From positions 248,001 through 312,000 of the forward strand of contig CANLWN010000002.1 in the NCBI GenBank assembly GCA_947494825.1: a DNA stretch of 64,000 bases. The letters are read 5' to 3'. Under the pieces are notes generated by a model that did no database searches, was not told the origin of the DNA, and was given only the letters and a program-made list of their open reading frames with translations. Each line of letters starts with the position of its first letter. Within the stretch, counting starts at the first letter, position 1. The translations under genes were made by a program, and so were the position numbers. Source of the DNA: an uncultured Flavobacteriaceae bacterium. Its GTDB lineage: Bacteria > Bacteroidota > Bacteroidia > Flavobacteriales > Flavobacteriaceae. This document shows, piece after piece, positions 7,706-16,590 of the stretch.

Positions 7706-9357
7706 ATATGCACCAAATGCATTTTATTGAGGACTTTCTTCCGGGTTGTGGGGTCCAAAAACTTCAATGACAAACGGGTAGTCCTAAATTGGTCTACGGT
7801 ATACTGTTTGTCCCAATCAAAGCCAAAATTACGAAGTTGGTCCAGTTCGGAATCGCTCACATAAACCCATATGTCCTTTTTATACTTGATTTGGGAAATG
7901 GATGAGATCATCACGGGCCGCTTGTTGTAGAAATCCAGTGCCCAGGTATGCTGCCTGGAGAGTTTGCAAATATTGTCCACCGGGATATTGTTCCTAGCCA
8001 CCACCTTGGCCATTGAGGAGCCTGCCTGATATTCAAGTAGGGACGGATAAAAATGGGTGTTCAGAACCGCATTTAGCAAGAGTGAACTATAAACAGAAAG
8101 CGTAATGATCCGCAAATGGTAGGCCTCCCTTTTTAAACAAAAATAGATGATGATCAGAAATAGGATGCCGAGCAGTACGTGGCCCACAGGGCTTTGGAAC
8201 TTAAAGGCAAAATAACAGATCAGTACCGAAGCAATAAACACCAGGCTAAGAATAAAGTATTGCACGCCAAGGATGACCTTTATGGCCCTCTTTTTTGTGT
8301 ATTGGTACAGGCTATAGAGATAAGAGGCAGTTAGTACCGAAAACAAAGGTATAATGATGTTCAGGTAATGCGGCAGTTTAAACTGCGCAAAGCTGATCAA
8401 AATGAAAATCAAGGTAATGCCTCCCAAGGTCAAAAATTCGTATTTGGGATTATAGGAGAACCGCAACCTAAAAAAGGTCTTTACCCGCGACCAATAGGCG
8501 GTAAGACCAATAACCGTCCAAGGCAGGAAGACCCAAAGAAACGTATGGAAAAAGAAGAAGTAATCGCTGCTGTTCTTGCCTACGCCCTGCCCGCTGAGAC
8601 GTTCAAAACTCTGTTCCCAGAAAATGAAGAATATCCCACTGCGATCGCCCCTGCCCCGAATTATCTTTTCCGGATGCAGATCAAACTGCAGGTAATAGGC
8701 ATATAACATAGGTGCAATGGCAAGGCCAAAGATCATCAACGCCAAAAGTATTTTCCAACTGAACAAGCTCTTCCAACGCCTGGTATAGGCCAGGTGGCAG
8801 GCTATGGGAAGGCCAATGACCAATAGTGCAATCTGCCCTTTCGTGGAAAAGGCGATGCCCGCTCCCAAGGCCCCCAATAACAGATGTCCCAAGGATTTCT
8901 TGTTAATATAGGCAGCCAGTTGCCAAATGGCAAAAATGGTAAAACCGGTAAGTACGGCATCGGTGCGCACATCGATATTCCCCAGAACAATAGTCTGTGC
9001 CGTGAGGAAAATAAGTGCGGACAGTCTGCCAATATCCCTATGGTACAATAGCTTTCCCAGTCCGAAGCAACTGTAGGCCCCTAAAAGGGTGGCCAAGATG
9101 GCAGGGATGCGATAGGCCCAATCGTAAAGACCGAAAATCTTGAAGGACAGTGCCGCCAACCAATAATGCATGTGGGGCTTATCCAAATATTCTTCAGGAC
9201 CCTTGAACAAATTCACAAAATCGTTCTCTTGGAGCATCCGCATGGCCATAACGGCAAACTGTGCGGAATCATTTTCAAAGAGCGTCACAAACATACCGGC
9301 GACAAAAACCAGGACAATCAGAAACAATAAAAACCAATACCGCTTATCGGATATCAT
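7699..9357 (-). CDS. ArnT-like (PMT/GT39 family) membrane glycosyltransferase
   Basis: This protein of about 552 residues belongs to the dolichyl-phosphate-mannose/ArnT superfamily that moves sugars from polyprenyl phosphate to acceptors on the periplasmic side. The N-terminal loop after helix 1 has the diagnostic acidic pair (ENDSAQFA), then YLDKPHMHYWLAALSFKIFG and YRIPAILATLLGAY. About ten further helices and a small soluble C-terminal domain follow. I choose the ATG at 9357 because it forms a four-base ATGA overlap with the PAP2 gene stop and starts just before the first helix; the longer frame to 9405 adds residues unlike the family. It is probably the acceptor-side partner of the ArnC-like enzyme. 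Confidence 0.85.
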   Translation of the reverse strand: MISDKRYWFLLFLIVLVFVAGMFVTLFENDSAQFAVMAMRMLQENDFVNLFKGPEEYLDKPHMHYWLAALSFKIFGLYDWAYRIPAILATLLGAYSCFGLGKLLYHRDIGRLSALIFLTAQTIVLGNIDVRTDAVLTGFTIFAIWQLAAYINKKSLGHLLLGALGAGIAFSTKGQIALLVIGLPIACHLAYTRRWKSLFSWKILLALMIFGLAIAPMLYAYYLQFDLHPEKIIRGRGDRSGIFFIFWEQSFERLSGQGVGKNSSDYFFFFHTFLWVFLPWTVIGLTAYWSRVKTFFRLRFSYNPKYEFLTLGGITLIFILISFAQFKLPHYLNIIIPLFSVLTASYLYSLYQYTKKRAIKVILGVQYFILSLVFIASVLICYFAFKFQSPVGHVLLGILFLIIIYFCLKREAYHLRIITLSVYSSLLLNAVLNTHFYPSLLEYQAGSSMAKVVARNNIPVDNICKLSRQHTWALDFYNKRPVMISSISQIKYKKDIWVYVSDSELDQLRNFGFDWDKQYTVDQFRTTRLSLKFLDPTTRKKVLNKMHLVHIY

Positions 9358-9923
9358 AGATGAAATTTCTGAAGTGCAAATATATATAACTTTGCAAATA
9401 ACCAACTTAGCATCAGCCCTATCAAGATCCCGGAAATCACATCCAGGGGAAAGTGAACTCCAAGATAAATCCTACTATAGGATACGAAAATAGCCCAAAA
9501 AATCAAGAAAATTCCTATATATTTAAATTTTGATACCAATAGGTACGAAAAGAAAAAGGCGATGGCGAAGGAATTGGCCGCATGGGCCGAGAAATAACCG
9601 TAGCTGCCCCCGCAAGAAGGCTTTACCAATCGCATCAAACCAGTAAGGGTTGGATCATGGCAAGGACGCAGGCGTTGTACCCCATATTTAAAGAAATTGG
9701 CCAATTGATCGGTACAGGTAATCAGAAGGGCAACGGTCAACAACATCAACAAGGTTCTTCTCCATCCCCAGTTTTTATAGCATAAAACGAGGAGTAGGGC
9801 GTAGAGGGGAATGGAACTCCACTTGCTTGTTACAAAGAGCCAAAAACCGTCCCAAGGGGCACTCCCCAGGTTATTTAGAAAGAGAAATAGATCTTTATCG
9901 TACTGTACGAGTTCTTCAAACAT
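9354..9923 (-). CDS. PAP2-superfamily membrane phosphatase
   Basis: This protein of about 189 residues has five or six helices and the three phosphatase signatures: KYGVQRLRP (Kx6RP), YFSAHAANS (the SGH-like motif with catalytic His) and SRIYLGVHFPLDV (SRx5Hx3D). Such enzymes dephosphorylate undecaprenyl pyrophosphate, phosphatidate or lipid A on the periplasmic face. The start at 9923 lies four bases after the stop of the upstream small gene and gives an N-terminus (FEELVQYDKDLFLFLN) typical of flavobacterial PAP2 proteins; the frame to 9959 is less likely. Next to an ArnT-like enzyme it could recycle the lipid carrier or trim lipid A phosphate. Confidence 0.85.
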   Translation of the reverse strand: MFEELVQYDKDLFLFLNNLGSAPWDGFWLFVTSKWSSIPLYALLLVLCYKNWGWRRTLLMLLTVALLITCTDQLANFFKYGVQRLRPCHDPTLTGLMRLVKPSCGGSYGYFSAHAANSFAIAFFFSYLLVSKFKYIGIFLIFWAIFVSYSRIYLGVHFPLDVISGILIGLMLSWLFAKLYIFALQKFHL

Positions 9924-9927
9924 ATTC

Positions 9928-10155
9928 CTAATCTTCGTAACGGCTAACTTCCCGATCATAGAAGGCGGTTGCCTCCGCTATGAGATTTTCAGCTTCTACC
10001 GACAATTCTTTTTCATCTTCCGGAGAAAAATCCTCCAACCACTCTACCTCATCGTTTTCCAGATTTATAATGAAACGCGGAAACTCAGTATGAACGATGA
10101 AGATAGCAGATGGAAAATCGGTATTATCACCTAACAAAAACTTTGGAAGTTCCAT
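9928..10155 (-). CDS. Small acidic conserved protein (75 aa)
   Basis: This 75-residue protein opens MELPKFLLGDNTDFPSAIFI and ends in an acidic helical region rich in Glu, Asp and Ala. It has no signal peptide or membrane segment. It lies between the MATE gene (6-base gap) and the PAP2 gene (4-base gap) in a tight minus-strand operon, which supports it as a real gene. I do not recognise a named domain; it resembles short cytosolic proteins conserved across Flavobacteriaceae. Confidence 0.7.
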   Translation of the reverse strand: MELPKFLLGDNTDFPSAIFIVHTEFPRFIINLENDEVEWLEDFSPEDEKELSVEAENLIAEATAFYDREVSRYED

Positions 10156-10161
10156 ATGGGT

Positions 10162-11532
10162 CTACGTATTAAGAATCAATTTCTTGGTCATATAATTAAA
10201 TCGAATATACAACATAATCGCCGAAGCCGTAAGGCCCGATAGCAGCCCGATCCATATTCCCGTGCTCCCGAGTTCCGTGAACAATCCCAAATAATAGCTG
10301 ATGGGAAATCCTATGAGCCAGTACGCGATAAAGGTGATAAACGTGGGGATTTTTACATCCTGTAGTCCTCTCAAAGCGCCAAGTACCACCACCTGAATCC
10401 CATCGGATATCTGAAAAAAGGCCGCCACAAATATGAGCCGGGCCGCTAAAAGTATCACTTCTGTATTGTCCTGTCTATTGGCAAGGTCATCCACATCCAG
10501 ATAAATCGTAGGTAGCCAATCGCGGCCGATCAGAAAAAGCAGCGCAAAAACAATTTCCAACAAAAGGGTAAGAAAGAAAATAGACTGTGCGATACGCCGC
10601 AATTCACCAAAATTGTGCAATCCTTTTTGATTGCCCACACGGACCATGGCGGCAACACTGAGTCCCATACCTACCATAAAGGTCATACTGCTTAAATTCA
10701 GGGCAATCTGGTTTGCAGCCTGCGCATTTTTGCCCAAAACCCCGCTCAGCCATATGGCCGCTGTAAAAATGGCCACTTCAAAGAACATCTGTAAGGCGGA
10801 CGGAAATCCTAAGGAGATGATTTTGTTCATCACCTTTTTTTCGATCTTCCTAAAATTAAAGCCCGTGACATAGTCCTGGAACTTCTTTTTACTTTTCAAT
10901 AGATACCAGATGTATAATACCATAATCATCCGGGAGGCCAAGGTACCGATGGCGGCGCCTATGATGCCCAGTTTGGGAAAGCCAAAAGACCCAAAAATAA
11001 GTAGATAGTTCAATACAATATTCACCACATTGGCGATAATGGTAGCGTACATGGGGTATCGGGTCTGGGACAGTCCTTCGGAGAATTGTTTAAATGCCTG
11101 AAAGATAATTAGGGGCACCAGGGAAAACGCCACGAGGTTAAGGTACGGAATGGCCAGTTCCACCACTTCTGGTGGTTGTTCCATAAGATACATCAAAGGC
11201 TTGCACAATAGGATAATCCCAAAGAGCGTAAGTCCCAAGAGGGTACAGAGCAACAAACCATGCTTTAGCGCGCTTTTTCCGTCCGCGCGGTTTCCCGCGC
11301 CATCCGCTTCGGCCACCAGCGGTGTGATGGCTGTAGAAAAACCAATTCCCAGGGACATAGCAATAAAAATAAAACTATTGCCCAGGGATACCGCGGCAAG
11401 TTCGGCCGTCCCCAACTGACCTACCATGATATTATCCGCAAAGGCCACAAAGGTATGGCCCAGCATACCCAAAATTACGGGTGAGGCCAGACGCAGATTA
11501 TAGTTAAATTCTTTGGTGTACTGTCGCAGCAA
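10162..11532 (-). CDS. MATE-family efflux transporter
   Basis: This 456-residue protein has about twelve hydrophobic helices in two homologous halves, as in NorM-type Na+ or H+ coupled multidrug exporters. Recognisable segments include LASPVILGMLGHTFVAFADNIMVGQLG at the N-terminus, and a second-half NQIALNLSSMTFMVGMGLSVAAMVRVGNQ. No ATG is available before the first helix, so the start is TTG at 11532. A TATCTTTG -7 element (minus strand) lies about 20 bases upstream and supports this. It heads the four-gene operon MATE, small protein, PAP2 and ArnT-like. Confidence 0.92.
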   Translation of the reverse strand: MLRQYTKEFNYNLRLASPVILGMLGHTFVAFADNIMVGQLGTAELAAVSLGNSFIFIAMSLGIGFSTAITPLVAEADGAGNRADGKSALKHGLLLCTLLGLTLFGIILLCKPLMYLMEQPPEVVELAIPYLNLVAFSLVPLIIFQAFKQFSEGLSQTRYPMYATIIANVVNIVLNYLLIFGSFGFPKLGIIGAAIGTLASRMIMVLYIWYLLKSKKKFQDYVTGFNFRKIEKKVMNKIISLGFPSALQMFFEVAIFTAAIWLSGVLGKNAQAANQIALNLSSMTFMVGMGLSVAAMVRVGNQKGLHNFGELRRIAQSIFFLTLLLEIVFALLFLIGRDWLPTIYLDVDDLANRQDNTEVILLAARLIFVAAFFQISDGIQVVVLGALRGLQDVKIPTFITFIAYWLIGFPISYYLGLFTELGSTGIWIGLLSGLTASAIMLYIRFNYMTKKLILNT

Positions 11533-11552
11533 GGTCGTCGCTTTTGAAGCAG

Positions 11553-11560
11553 CAAAGATA
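11553..11560 (-). promoter_or_regulatory. -7 promoter element of the MATE operon
   Basis: On the minus strand this reads TATCTTTG, a perfect TAnnTTTG match. Transcription would begin near 11546, giving a leader of about 14 bases before the TTG start of the MATE gene. No clear -33 element is seen. Confidence 0.5.
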
Positions 11561-11682
11561 GCAGTTAGGTTTGTGATCCGGAGGCGGGATACCGGATTTT
11601 TTTGTTCCCGGAATTTTAGCGTACAAAACGGACTGGAACACTCAAAACAAACCTGGTCCTTTCATTGAAATGAAACGATGTT

Positions 11683-12456
11683 TTACAATTTCTTGGCCTC
11701 TTCCCAAAAAAGCTGCATTTCATCAAGGGTCATGTCTCTAAGGGACTTGCCCGTGCTTTTGGCCTGGTTTTCCAGGTATTGAAAGCGTTTTATGAATTTT
11801 TTATTGGTGCGTTCCAGTGCATTTTCCGGATTAACATCCAAAAAACGGGCATAATTGATCATGGAGAAGAGCACGTCGCCAAATTCGGATTCTATTTCTT
11901 TGGTATTGCCCACTTTTACTTCATGCTGCAATTCGGCAAGTTCTTCCTGAACCTTTTCGAAAACCTGTTGTGGCTCTTCCCAGTCAAAACCTACTCCAGC
12001 TACTTTGTCCTGAATGCGATTGGCTTTTACCAAGGCGGGCAAACTACTGGGAACACCTTCCAGCACGCTTTTCTTGCCTTCCTTAAGCTTGATGTTCTCC
12101 CAGTTCTGTTTTACCTCTTCTTCGTTTTGGACCTTCACGTCCCCATAGATATGCGGGTGCCTATGAATCAATTTTTCACAGATATCATGGGCCACATCGG
12201 CGATATCAAAGGCATTGGTCTCGGAACCTATTTTGGCATAGAAAACGATATGGAGCAACAAATCTCCCAGTTCTTTCTTTACTTCGTCCAGGTCGTTGTC
12301 CAGAATGGCATCACCAAGTTCGTAGGTCTCTTCAATGGTGAGGTGGCGCAGCGATTGCATGGTCTGCTTTTTGTCCCAGGGACATTGGGCACGAAGTTCG
12401 TCCATAATGGTCAGCAAACGGTCAAAAGCAGCCAACTGGGCCTTTCGGGAATTCAT
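11683..12456 (-). CDS. mazG: Nucleoside triphosphate pyrophosphohydrolase MazG
   Basis: This 257-residue cytosolic enzyme hydrolyses NTPs and dNTPs to monophosphate and pyrophosphate, cleaning the nucleotide pool. It has two MazG domains: the first near residues 15-125 (CPWDKKQTMQSLRHLTIEETYELGDAI with the acidic EExxE metal site, then ELGDLLLHIVFYAKIG), the second near 155-240 (QEELAELQHEV, EFGDVLFSMINYARFL). Length fits full MazG. It is monocistronic with its own -7 element just upstream, and lies downstream of, not within, the uronate operon. Confidence 0.95.
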   Translation of the reverse strand: MNSRKAQLAAFDRLLTIMDELRAQCPWDKKQTMQSLRHLTIEETYELGDAILDNDLDEVKKELGDLLLHIVFYAKIGSETNAFDIADVAHDICEKLIHRHPHIYGDVKVQNEEEVKQNWENIKLKEGKKSVLEGVPSSLPALVKANRIQDKVAGVGFDWEEPQQVFEKVQEELAELQHEVKVGNTKEIESEFGDVLFSMINYARFLDVNPENALERTNKKFIKRFQYLENQAKSTGKSLRDMTLDEMQLFWEEAKKL

Positions 12457-12470
12457 AAGTTCATTTTGGG

Positions 12471-12478
12471 CAAAAGTA
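12471..12478 (-). promoter_or_regulatory. -7 promoter element of mazG
   Basis: On the minus strand this reads TACTTTTG, a TAnnTTTG match about 15 bases before the ATG of mazG, implying a very short leader. No clear -33 element is visible. Confidence 0.5.
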
Positions 12479-12572
12479 CAAAGACAGGGCCGTAGCGGGA
12501 AATAATTCGGGACTATTTTATCCGGTGAAAAGTCCTCAGATCACGCCAAGTTCGGGAAGTGTTGGTTCCTGT

Positions 12573-13754
12573 TCATTGTAGTACTGCCTGCTTCCATGGA
12601 ATTACTTTTCCTGTATAGAGCGCGTCCAAGCCCATTTGTACACATATAGCCGCTTTGGCTCCCGAAAACACATTGGATTCCGGGGTTTTATTATCCAGCA
12701 CACTATTCCTAAAATCAAGCAGGGCTTGTTTGCTGGGATCCAAATGCTCAACCTCAATGGGAACTCCCTTATTTTGCTCCCATTGGACGGTGGCCCCGGA
12801 AACCCCATCCACTTCGCCCAGTTCCTTTTTATCCCCGATCTTCTCAGGATAAAACCACGCCTTGGTATAATCTATGGTAATGGTCCCTTTATCGCCCAAT
12901 ATTGTAATCAAATAATCGTCCTTGGCATTACTGGTCAAACAGGTAAATTTGGCCCTTACCCCATGGGGGTAGGTATAAATCATGTGTATGTTGTCGTAGG
13001 TTTCCCTACCATCTTTCCAATAATCGACCCCACCATCGCCCATCACCTTTACAGGAACCGCATCGAGAACCCAATTGATCAAATCCAACTGATGAGAGCA
13101 TAGTTCGGCCAAAAGGCCTCCAGAATACTCCCGGTACATGCGCCAGTTGATCGCCCGTTCATATTCGGGACCGGGAACCGGCCTGCGCCAATCCGCATTT
13201 CTGTTCCACTGACATTCAATGGCCGTAATCTTGCCAACCTTTCCATTGTTGATCAAATCCACGATGTGGGAGTACAAGCGTGAGCTATGATATTGATGCC
13301 CGGTCTGAAAGATCTGCTTTGAACCAGAGGTCTTGCTGATGATGGCTTCAATGTCATCATAGCCCTTGGCCAGGGTTTTTTCGCAATAGACGTGCTTTCC
13401 CGCATCCAAGGCGTCCAGAGCGATTCGGGAATGGGTGTTGAACGGCGTAGCGATCAGCACGGCATCAATGTCCTTGTTATCCAACAGTTTCCTGTAATCG
13501 GAGTACGCGGCCGTTTTCCTGCCCACTTTTTTTAATCCGTTCTCCAATCTAAAGGGCAGTACATCACAGCATCCTGCCACGTTTAGCCCTTGGATATCGT
13601 TGATTATAGGGATAAGTCCGCCTCCCCTGTCCCCTGTTCCGATCACGCCTATGTTGACGCTCCGATTTTTGGAGAAATACGGCATGCCGGCACTCATGGT
13701 GGACACACCTGCCATGGCCACACCACTTTTGACTATAAACTCTCTTCGTTTCAT
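12573..13754 (-). CDS. Tat-exported Gfo/Idh/MocA oxidoreductase (copy 1)
   Basis: This 393-residue NAD(P)-dependent sugar dehydrogenase-type protein starts with a Tat-like leader (KRREFIVKSGVAMAG). The Rossmann dinucleotide site is VNIGVIGTGDRGGG (about 33-46). The usual EKP motif is EKTL here (about 124-127), a departure from the family consensus. The C-terminal alpha/beta domain has GGLLAELCSHQLDLINW, placing a His in the usual substrate site. It is the last gene of the nine-gene uronate operon, 78 bases after the second oxidoreductase. With that gene and the DUF1080 lipoprotein it may oxidise a sugar hydroxyl to a keto group in the periplasm; the substrate is not known. Confidence 0.88.
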   Translation of the reverse strand: MKRREFIVKSGVAMAGVSTMSAGMPYFSKNRSVNIGVIGTGDRGGGLIPIINDIQGLNVAGCCDVLPFRLENGLKKVGRKTAAYSDYRKLLDNKDIDAVLIATPFNTHSRIALDALDAGKHVYCEKTLAKGYDDIEAIISKTSGSKQIFQTGHQYHSSRLYSHIVDLINNGKVGKITAIECQWNRNADWRRPVPGPEYERAINWRMYREYSGGLLAELCSHQLDLINWVLDAVPVKVMGDGGVDYWKDGRETYDNIHMIYTYPHGVRAKFTCLTSNAKDDYLITILGDKGTITIDYTKAWFYPEKIGDKKELGEVDGVSGATVQWEQNKGVPIEVEHLDPSKQALLDFRNSVLDNKTPESNVFSGAKAAICVQMGLDALYTGKVIPWKQAVLQ

Positions 13755-13832
13755 TTGTTTAACTATTTAAATACGTACTGCCGTTTATTCCGAATCTGCC
13801 CTGCACGCTAAAGGGTGTTCATTTTTCAATCC

Positions 13833-15161
13833 CTATAAGCGTGGTTCCCATCCTTTGGCATATTCCCTGCTTAATTTATCCTTGATCTTAGCCTCATTGT
13901 TTATTTTCCTGGTCTTGGCCTCAAGGGTCAAGGTCTCTCCCATATCCTGGGCAAGGTTTCCCAAATGGCATAGCATCGTTGAAATGCTGGCATCCGAAAT
14001 AGGGGCGTTCAGCGGGGTATCTATGCGAATGGCGTCAAAAAAGTTCGCTATATGATTTGTGGTAAGTCCGCCGCCGCCGACTGTATCAATGGTGCCGCTT
14101 TTTTCCCTTTCAAATTCCTGCTTGATCAACTCTCCGCCAAGGTCATAAAACTCATAGGAGTTACGGCTCAAAGTGATGATACCCTTACTCCCGTAGATCG
14201 TTACCCCCCTACCCGGTTGTTTGGGCATGATCACCCCTCTACTATGACCGGTCCATGTTAAGGTCTTATTGCCTTCAAAGGTATAGGTTACCTGCTGGTT
14301 GTCCGCAAATTCCCAGTCGTCCTGGTAGGTGTACTTTCCACCAAAGGAAGTCACCGTCTCCGGGATATCCACACCCAAGGCCCAACGGCAAATATCAATT
14401 TCATGGGTTCCGTTATTGTGTATTTCACCGGTACCCCAATTGCGGAACCAGTGCCAGTTATAAGGGTGAATATTGTCCTTATATGCTCTTCGTGGAGCCG
14501 GGCCCTGCCATAATTCCCAATCCAAGGTGGTGGGTACCGGCACTTCCTTCCCAATACCAATAGATCCCCGATTGTTTGAATAATAGGCTTCACCTTTATA
14601 TACTTCACCAATAATGCCTTCCTGTATTTCCTTTATCGCTTTGATGGAAGTGTCTGCCGAACGCTGTTGGTTGCCCATTTGGACTATTTTATTATATTTT
14701 TTCTGAGCGGCGACCAAAAGTTCATTCTCATGGAGGTTATGGCTACAGGGCTTTTCAACATAAACATGCTTACCCGCCTGTAAAGCCATTATGGCCATGG
14801 GTGCATGCCAATGCTCCGGAGTAGCTATGAATACGGCATCTATGTCCTTATCGTCAAGAATTTTCCTAAAGTCCTTTTCCGTTTTGGGCACATAGCCGAT
14901 TTCCTTCTCGCACCACGCGTTGTGCGCTTCCAGTATGGTATCGTCCACATCACAATTGTATTTGATGTGGGCCTTTGTGTAATTTTTGATACCGGCAATT
15001 AGTCCTTTGGCCCTACTGCGCACCCCTATTACAGCTACCTGCAGGGTATCATTGGCCCCGAGTATGTTTGAAAATCCTACATTTGGCATTAGCGTTCCGC
15101 CCAAGGCCAGACCTGTGCTGCCCAAGCTGGTTTTTTTTATGAAATCCCTTCTTGTACCCAT
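13833..15161 (-). CDS. Tat-exported Gfo/Idh/MocA oxidoreductase (copy 2)
   Basis: This 442-residue protein has a clear Tat motif TRRDFIKK in its leader, then a Rossmann domain (LQVAVIGVRSRAKGL at about 40-54) with the canonical EKPCSHNL motif. The substrate domain contains WHWFRNWGTGEIHNNGTHEIDICRW with the conserved His residues. A twin-arginine signal implies folding with bound cofactor in the cytosol, then export, as for glucose-fructose oxidoreductase. The gene sits 9 bases after the DUF1080 gene. It is only distantly similar to copy 1, so the two probably act on different positions or on opposite legs of a redox pair. Confidence 0.9.
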   Translation of the reverse strand: MGTRRDFIKKTSLGSTGLALGGTLMPNVGFSNILGANDTLQVAVIGVRSRAKGLIAGIKNYTKAHIKYNCDVDDTILEAHNAWCEKEIGYVPKTEKDFRKILDDKDIDAVFIATPEHWHAPMAIMALQAGKHVYVEKPCSHNLHENELLVAAQKKYNKIVQMGNQQRSADTSIKAIKEIQEGIIGEVYKGEAYYSNNRGSIGIGKEVPVPTTLDWELWQGPAPRRAYKDNIHPYNWHWFRNWGTGEIHNNGTHEIDICRWALGVDIPETVTSFGGKYTYQDDWEFADNQQVTYTFEGNKTLTWTGHSRGVIMPKQPGRGVTIYGSKGIITLSRNSYEFYDLGGELIKQEFEREKSGTIDTVGGGGLTTNHIANFFDAIRIDTPLNAPISDASISTMLCHLGNLAQDMGETLTLEAKTRKINNEAKIKDKLSREYAKGWEPRL

Positions 15162-15170
15162 GACATTTTT

Positions 15171-16550
15171 TTAAAGTTGTTTGATTTTAATATTTCTAAA
15201 AGCTACCCTGTCCCCATGGTCCTGAAGTAGAATATTGCCACTATCTGCCTCTCCAAATTTAGGCCATTTTACGTACTTACTTTCCGAGACCAATTGTCTA
15301 TAGGCTTCGCTTTTACGTTCGTACTCCAGCACTTTTACCCCGTTCAACCAATGTTCTACATGATTGTTTTTTGAAATGATATGAGCCGTGTTCCAATCAC
15401 CTATGGGGTGCACAAGCTTATTGGTATCGGCCTGGATCAGATCGTACAAGGAACCGAGGGTTCTACTACCTTCGTGGTTACCTTTTTTGGCATCGGGATG
15501 ACGGGCATCATCCAATATTTGGAATTCAAGTCCTATGGACGAGCCTTCCCCTTTGTTCAGATCAGTGTTCACATAGTACTTAATACCGCTATTGGCGCCT
15601 TCGGTAATCTTAAATTCGAGTTTCACTTCAAAGTTGTCGTATTTTTTTTCTGTAACAATGTCTCCTCCGGCCTCGGCCTCTCCTCCCCCGGAGGACAGTA
15701 CAATCAGCTCCCCATTCTCGATGACCCATCCCTTCTCCGGAAAGTGTTCCAATTTGGCACCTCGCCATCCGTGGGTAGTGTTGCCGTCCCATAAGAGTTT
15801 CCATCCATCTTTTGCTTCGTGCTGTGTAAGTCTATTCTTGGTAACCATGGGCTCCAAAGGGGAGGGAGTGCTGTATTTTTCCAAGTCCTGGGTAAGTATC
15901 CGAAGCTTTCTCCATTTGATCTCGGTGCCTTCCTTTTGGTCTTCACTAATACTATGCACCTGCAATCCTATAAAACCGGTTGCCGTAGCATCATCGATAA
16001 GATAGGCCGCGGGCACCCCATTGATCCATGTCTTCAGGGTATCCCCAATGGCCTCGATCCGATAGTGGTTCCAAGCATTTTGTTTAAATGCCCCTTGCGC
16101 CGCTTTGTTTTCGGTCAACGGATTTAACCAGCCTCTCCTAGCCTCGTCATAAATGCCAGCGCTCCACGCCCTTTGGGAGGGGTCTATTTCAATTTGATAT
16201 CCGTGGACGCGGCCATCGTAATAATTGGGAATACTATTGCTCCTAACCTGGATTCCCGAATTCATGGTAGAGTCCACCAGATATTCAAGTTCCAAAATAA
16301 AATCGCCGTATAGCTCGTTGGAGGTAAGAAACGTATTGGGTGTACGGTGCACGGTAGTGCCAACAATGGCTCCGTCCGTTATTGCATATTTGGCCTCTCC
16401 TCCCTTAGTGGTCCATCCGTTCAGGGTCTTTCCATCAAATAGGGATACCCATGGAGCACTGTCTTTGGAAGCTTGGCCGCAACCAGCCAAGATGACCAAT
16501 GCAAGTAGTGTCAATACTGTTCTCGCGGTATATCGCTCTCGTTTTTTCAT
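15171..16550 (-). CDS. Lipoprotein with two DUF1080 (3-keto-disaccharide hydrolase-like) domains
   Basis: This protein of about 459 residues begins with a lipoprotein signal whose lipobox reads VILAGC, which is why I start at the ATG at 16550 rather than 16601. Two DUF1080 concanavalin-like domains follow. The first has [18 protein letters not shown] and [23 protein letters not shown]; the second has [38 protein letters not shown] and [21 protein letters not shown]. Members of DUF1080 such as those in the Bacteroides BT2157 region have been linked to cleavage of 3-keto-glycosides. It lies between the TRAP genes and the two Gfo/Idh/MocA genes, which fits an oxidise-then-cleave scheme. Two domains in one chain may reflect two substrates. 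Confidence 0.85.
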   Translation of the reverse strand: MKKRERYTARTVLTLLALVILAGCGQASKDSAPWVSLFDGKTLNGWTTKGGEAKYAITDGAIVGTTVHRTPNTFLTSNELYGDFILELEYLVDSTMNSGIQVRSNSIPNYYDGRVHGYQIEIDPSQRAWSAGIYDEARRGWLNPLTENKAAQGAFKQNAWNHYRIEAIGDTLKTWINGVPAAYLIDDATATGFIGLQVHSISEDQKEGTEIKWRKLRILTQDLEKYSTPSPLEPMVTKNRLTQHEAKDGWKLLWDGNTTHGWRGAKLEHFPEKGWVIENGELIVLSSGGGEAEAGGDIVTEKKYDNFEVKLEFKITEGANSGIKYYVNTDLNKGEGSSIGLEFQILDDARHPDAKKGNHEGSRTLGSLYDLIQADTNKLVHPIGDWNTAHIISKNNHVEHWLNGVKVLEYERKSEAYRQLVSESKYVKWPKFGEADSGNILLQDHGDRVAFRNIKIKQL

Positions 16551-16590
16551 TTGTTCAGGTTTTAAAATCATTTGTGTTTGTCCATTAATG

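Noticed and set aside
11779-12495. 238-codon frame antisense to mazG
   Set aside because: Shadow frame with no domain pattern; it covers a complete MazG gene on the other strand.
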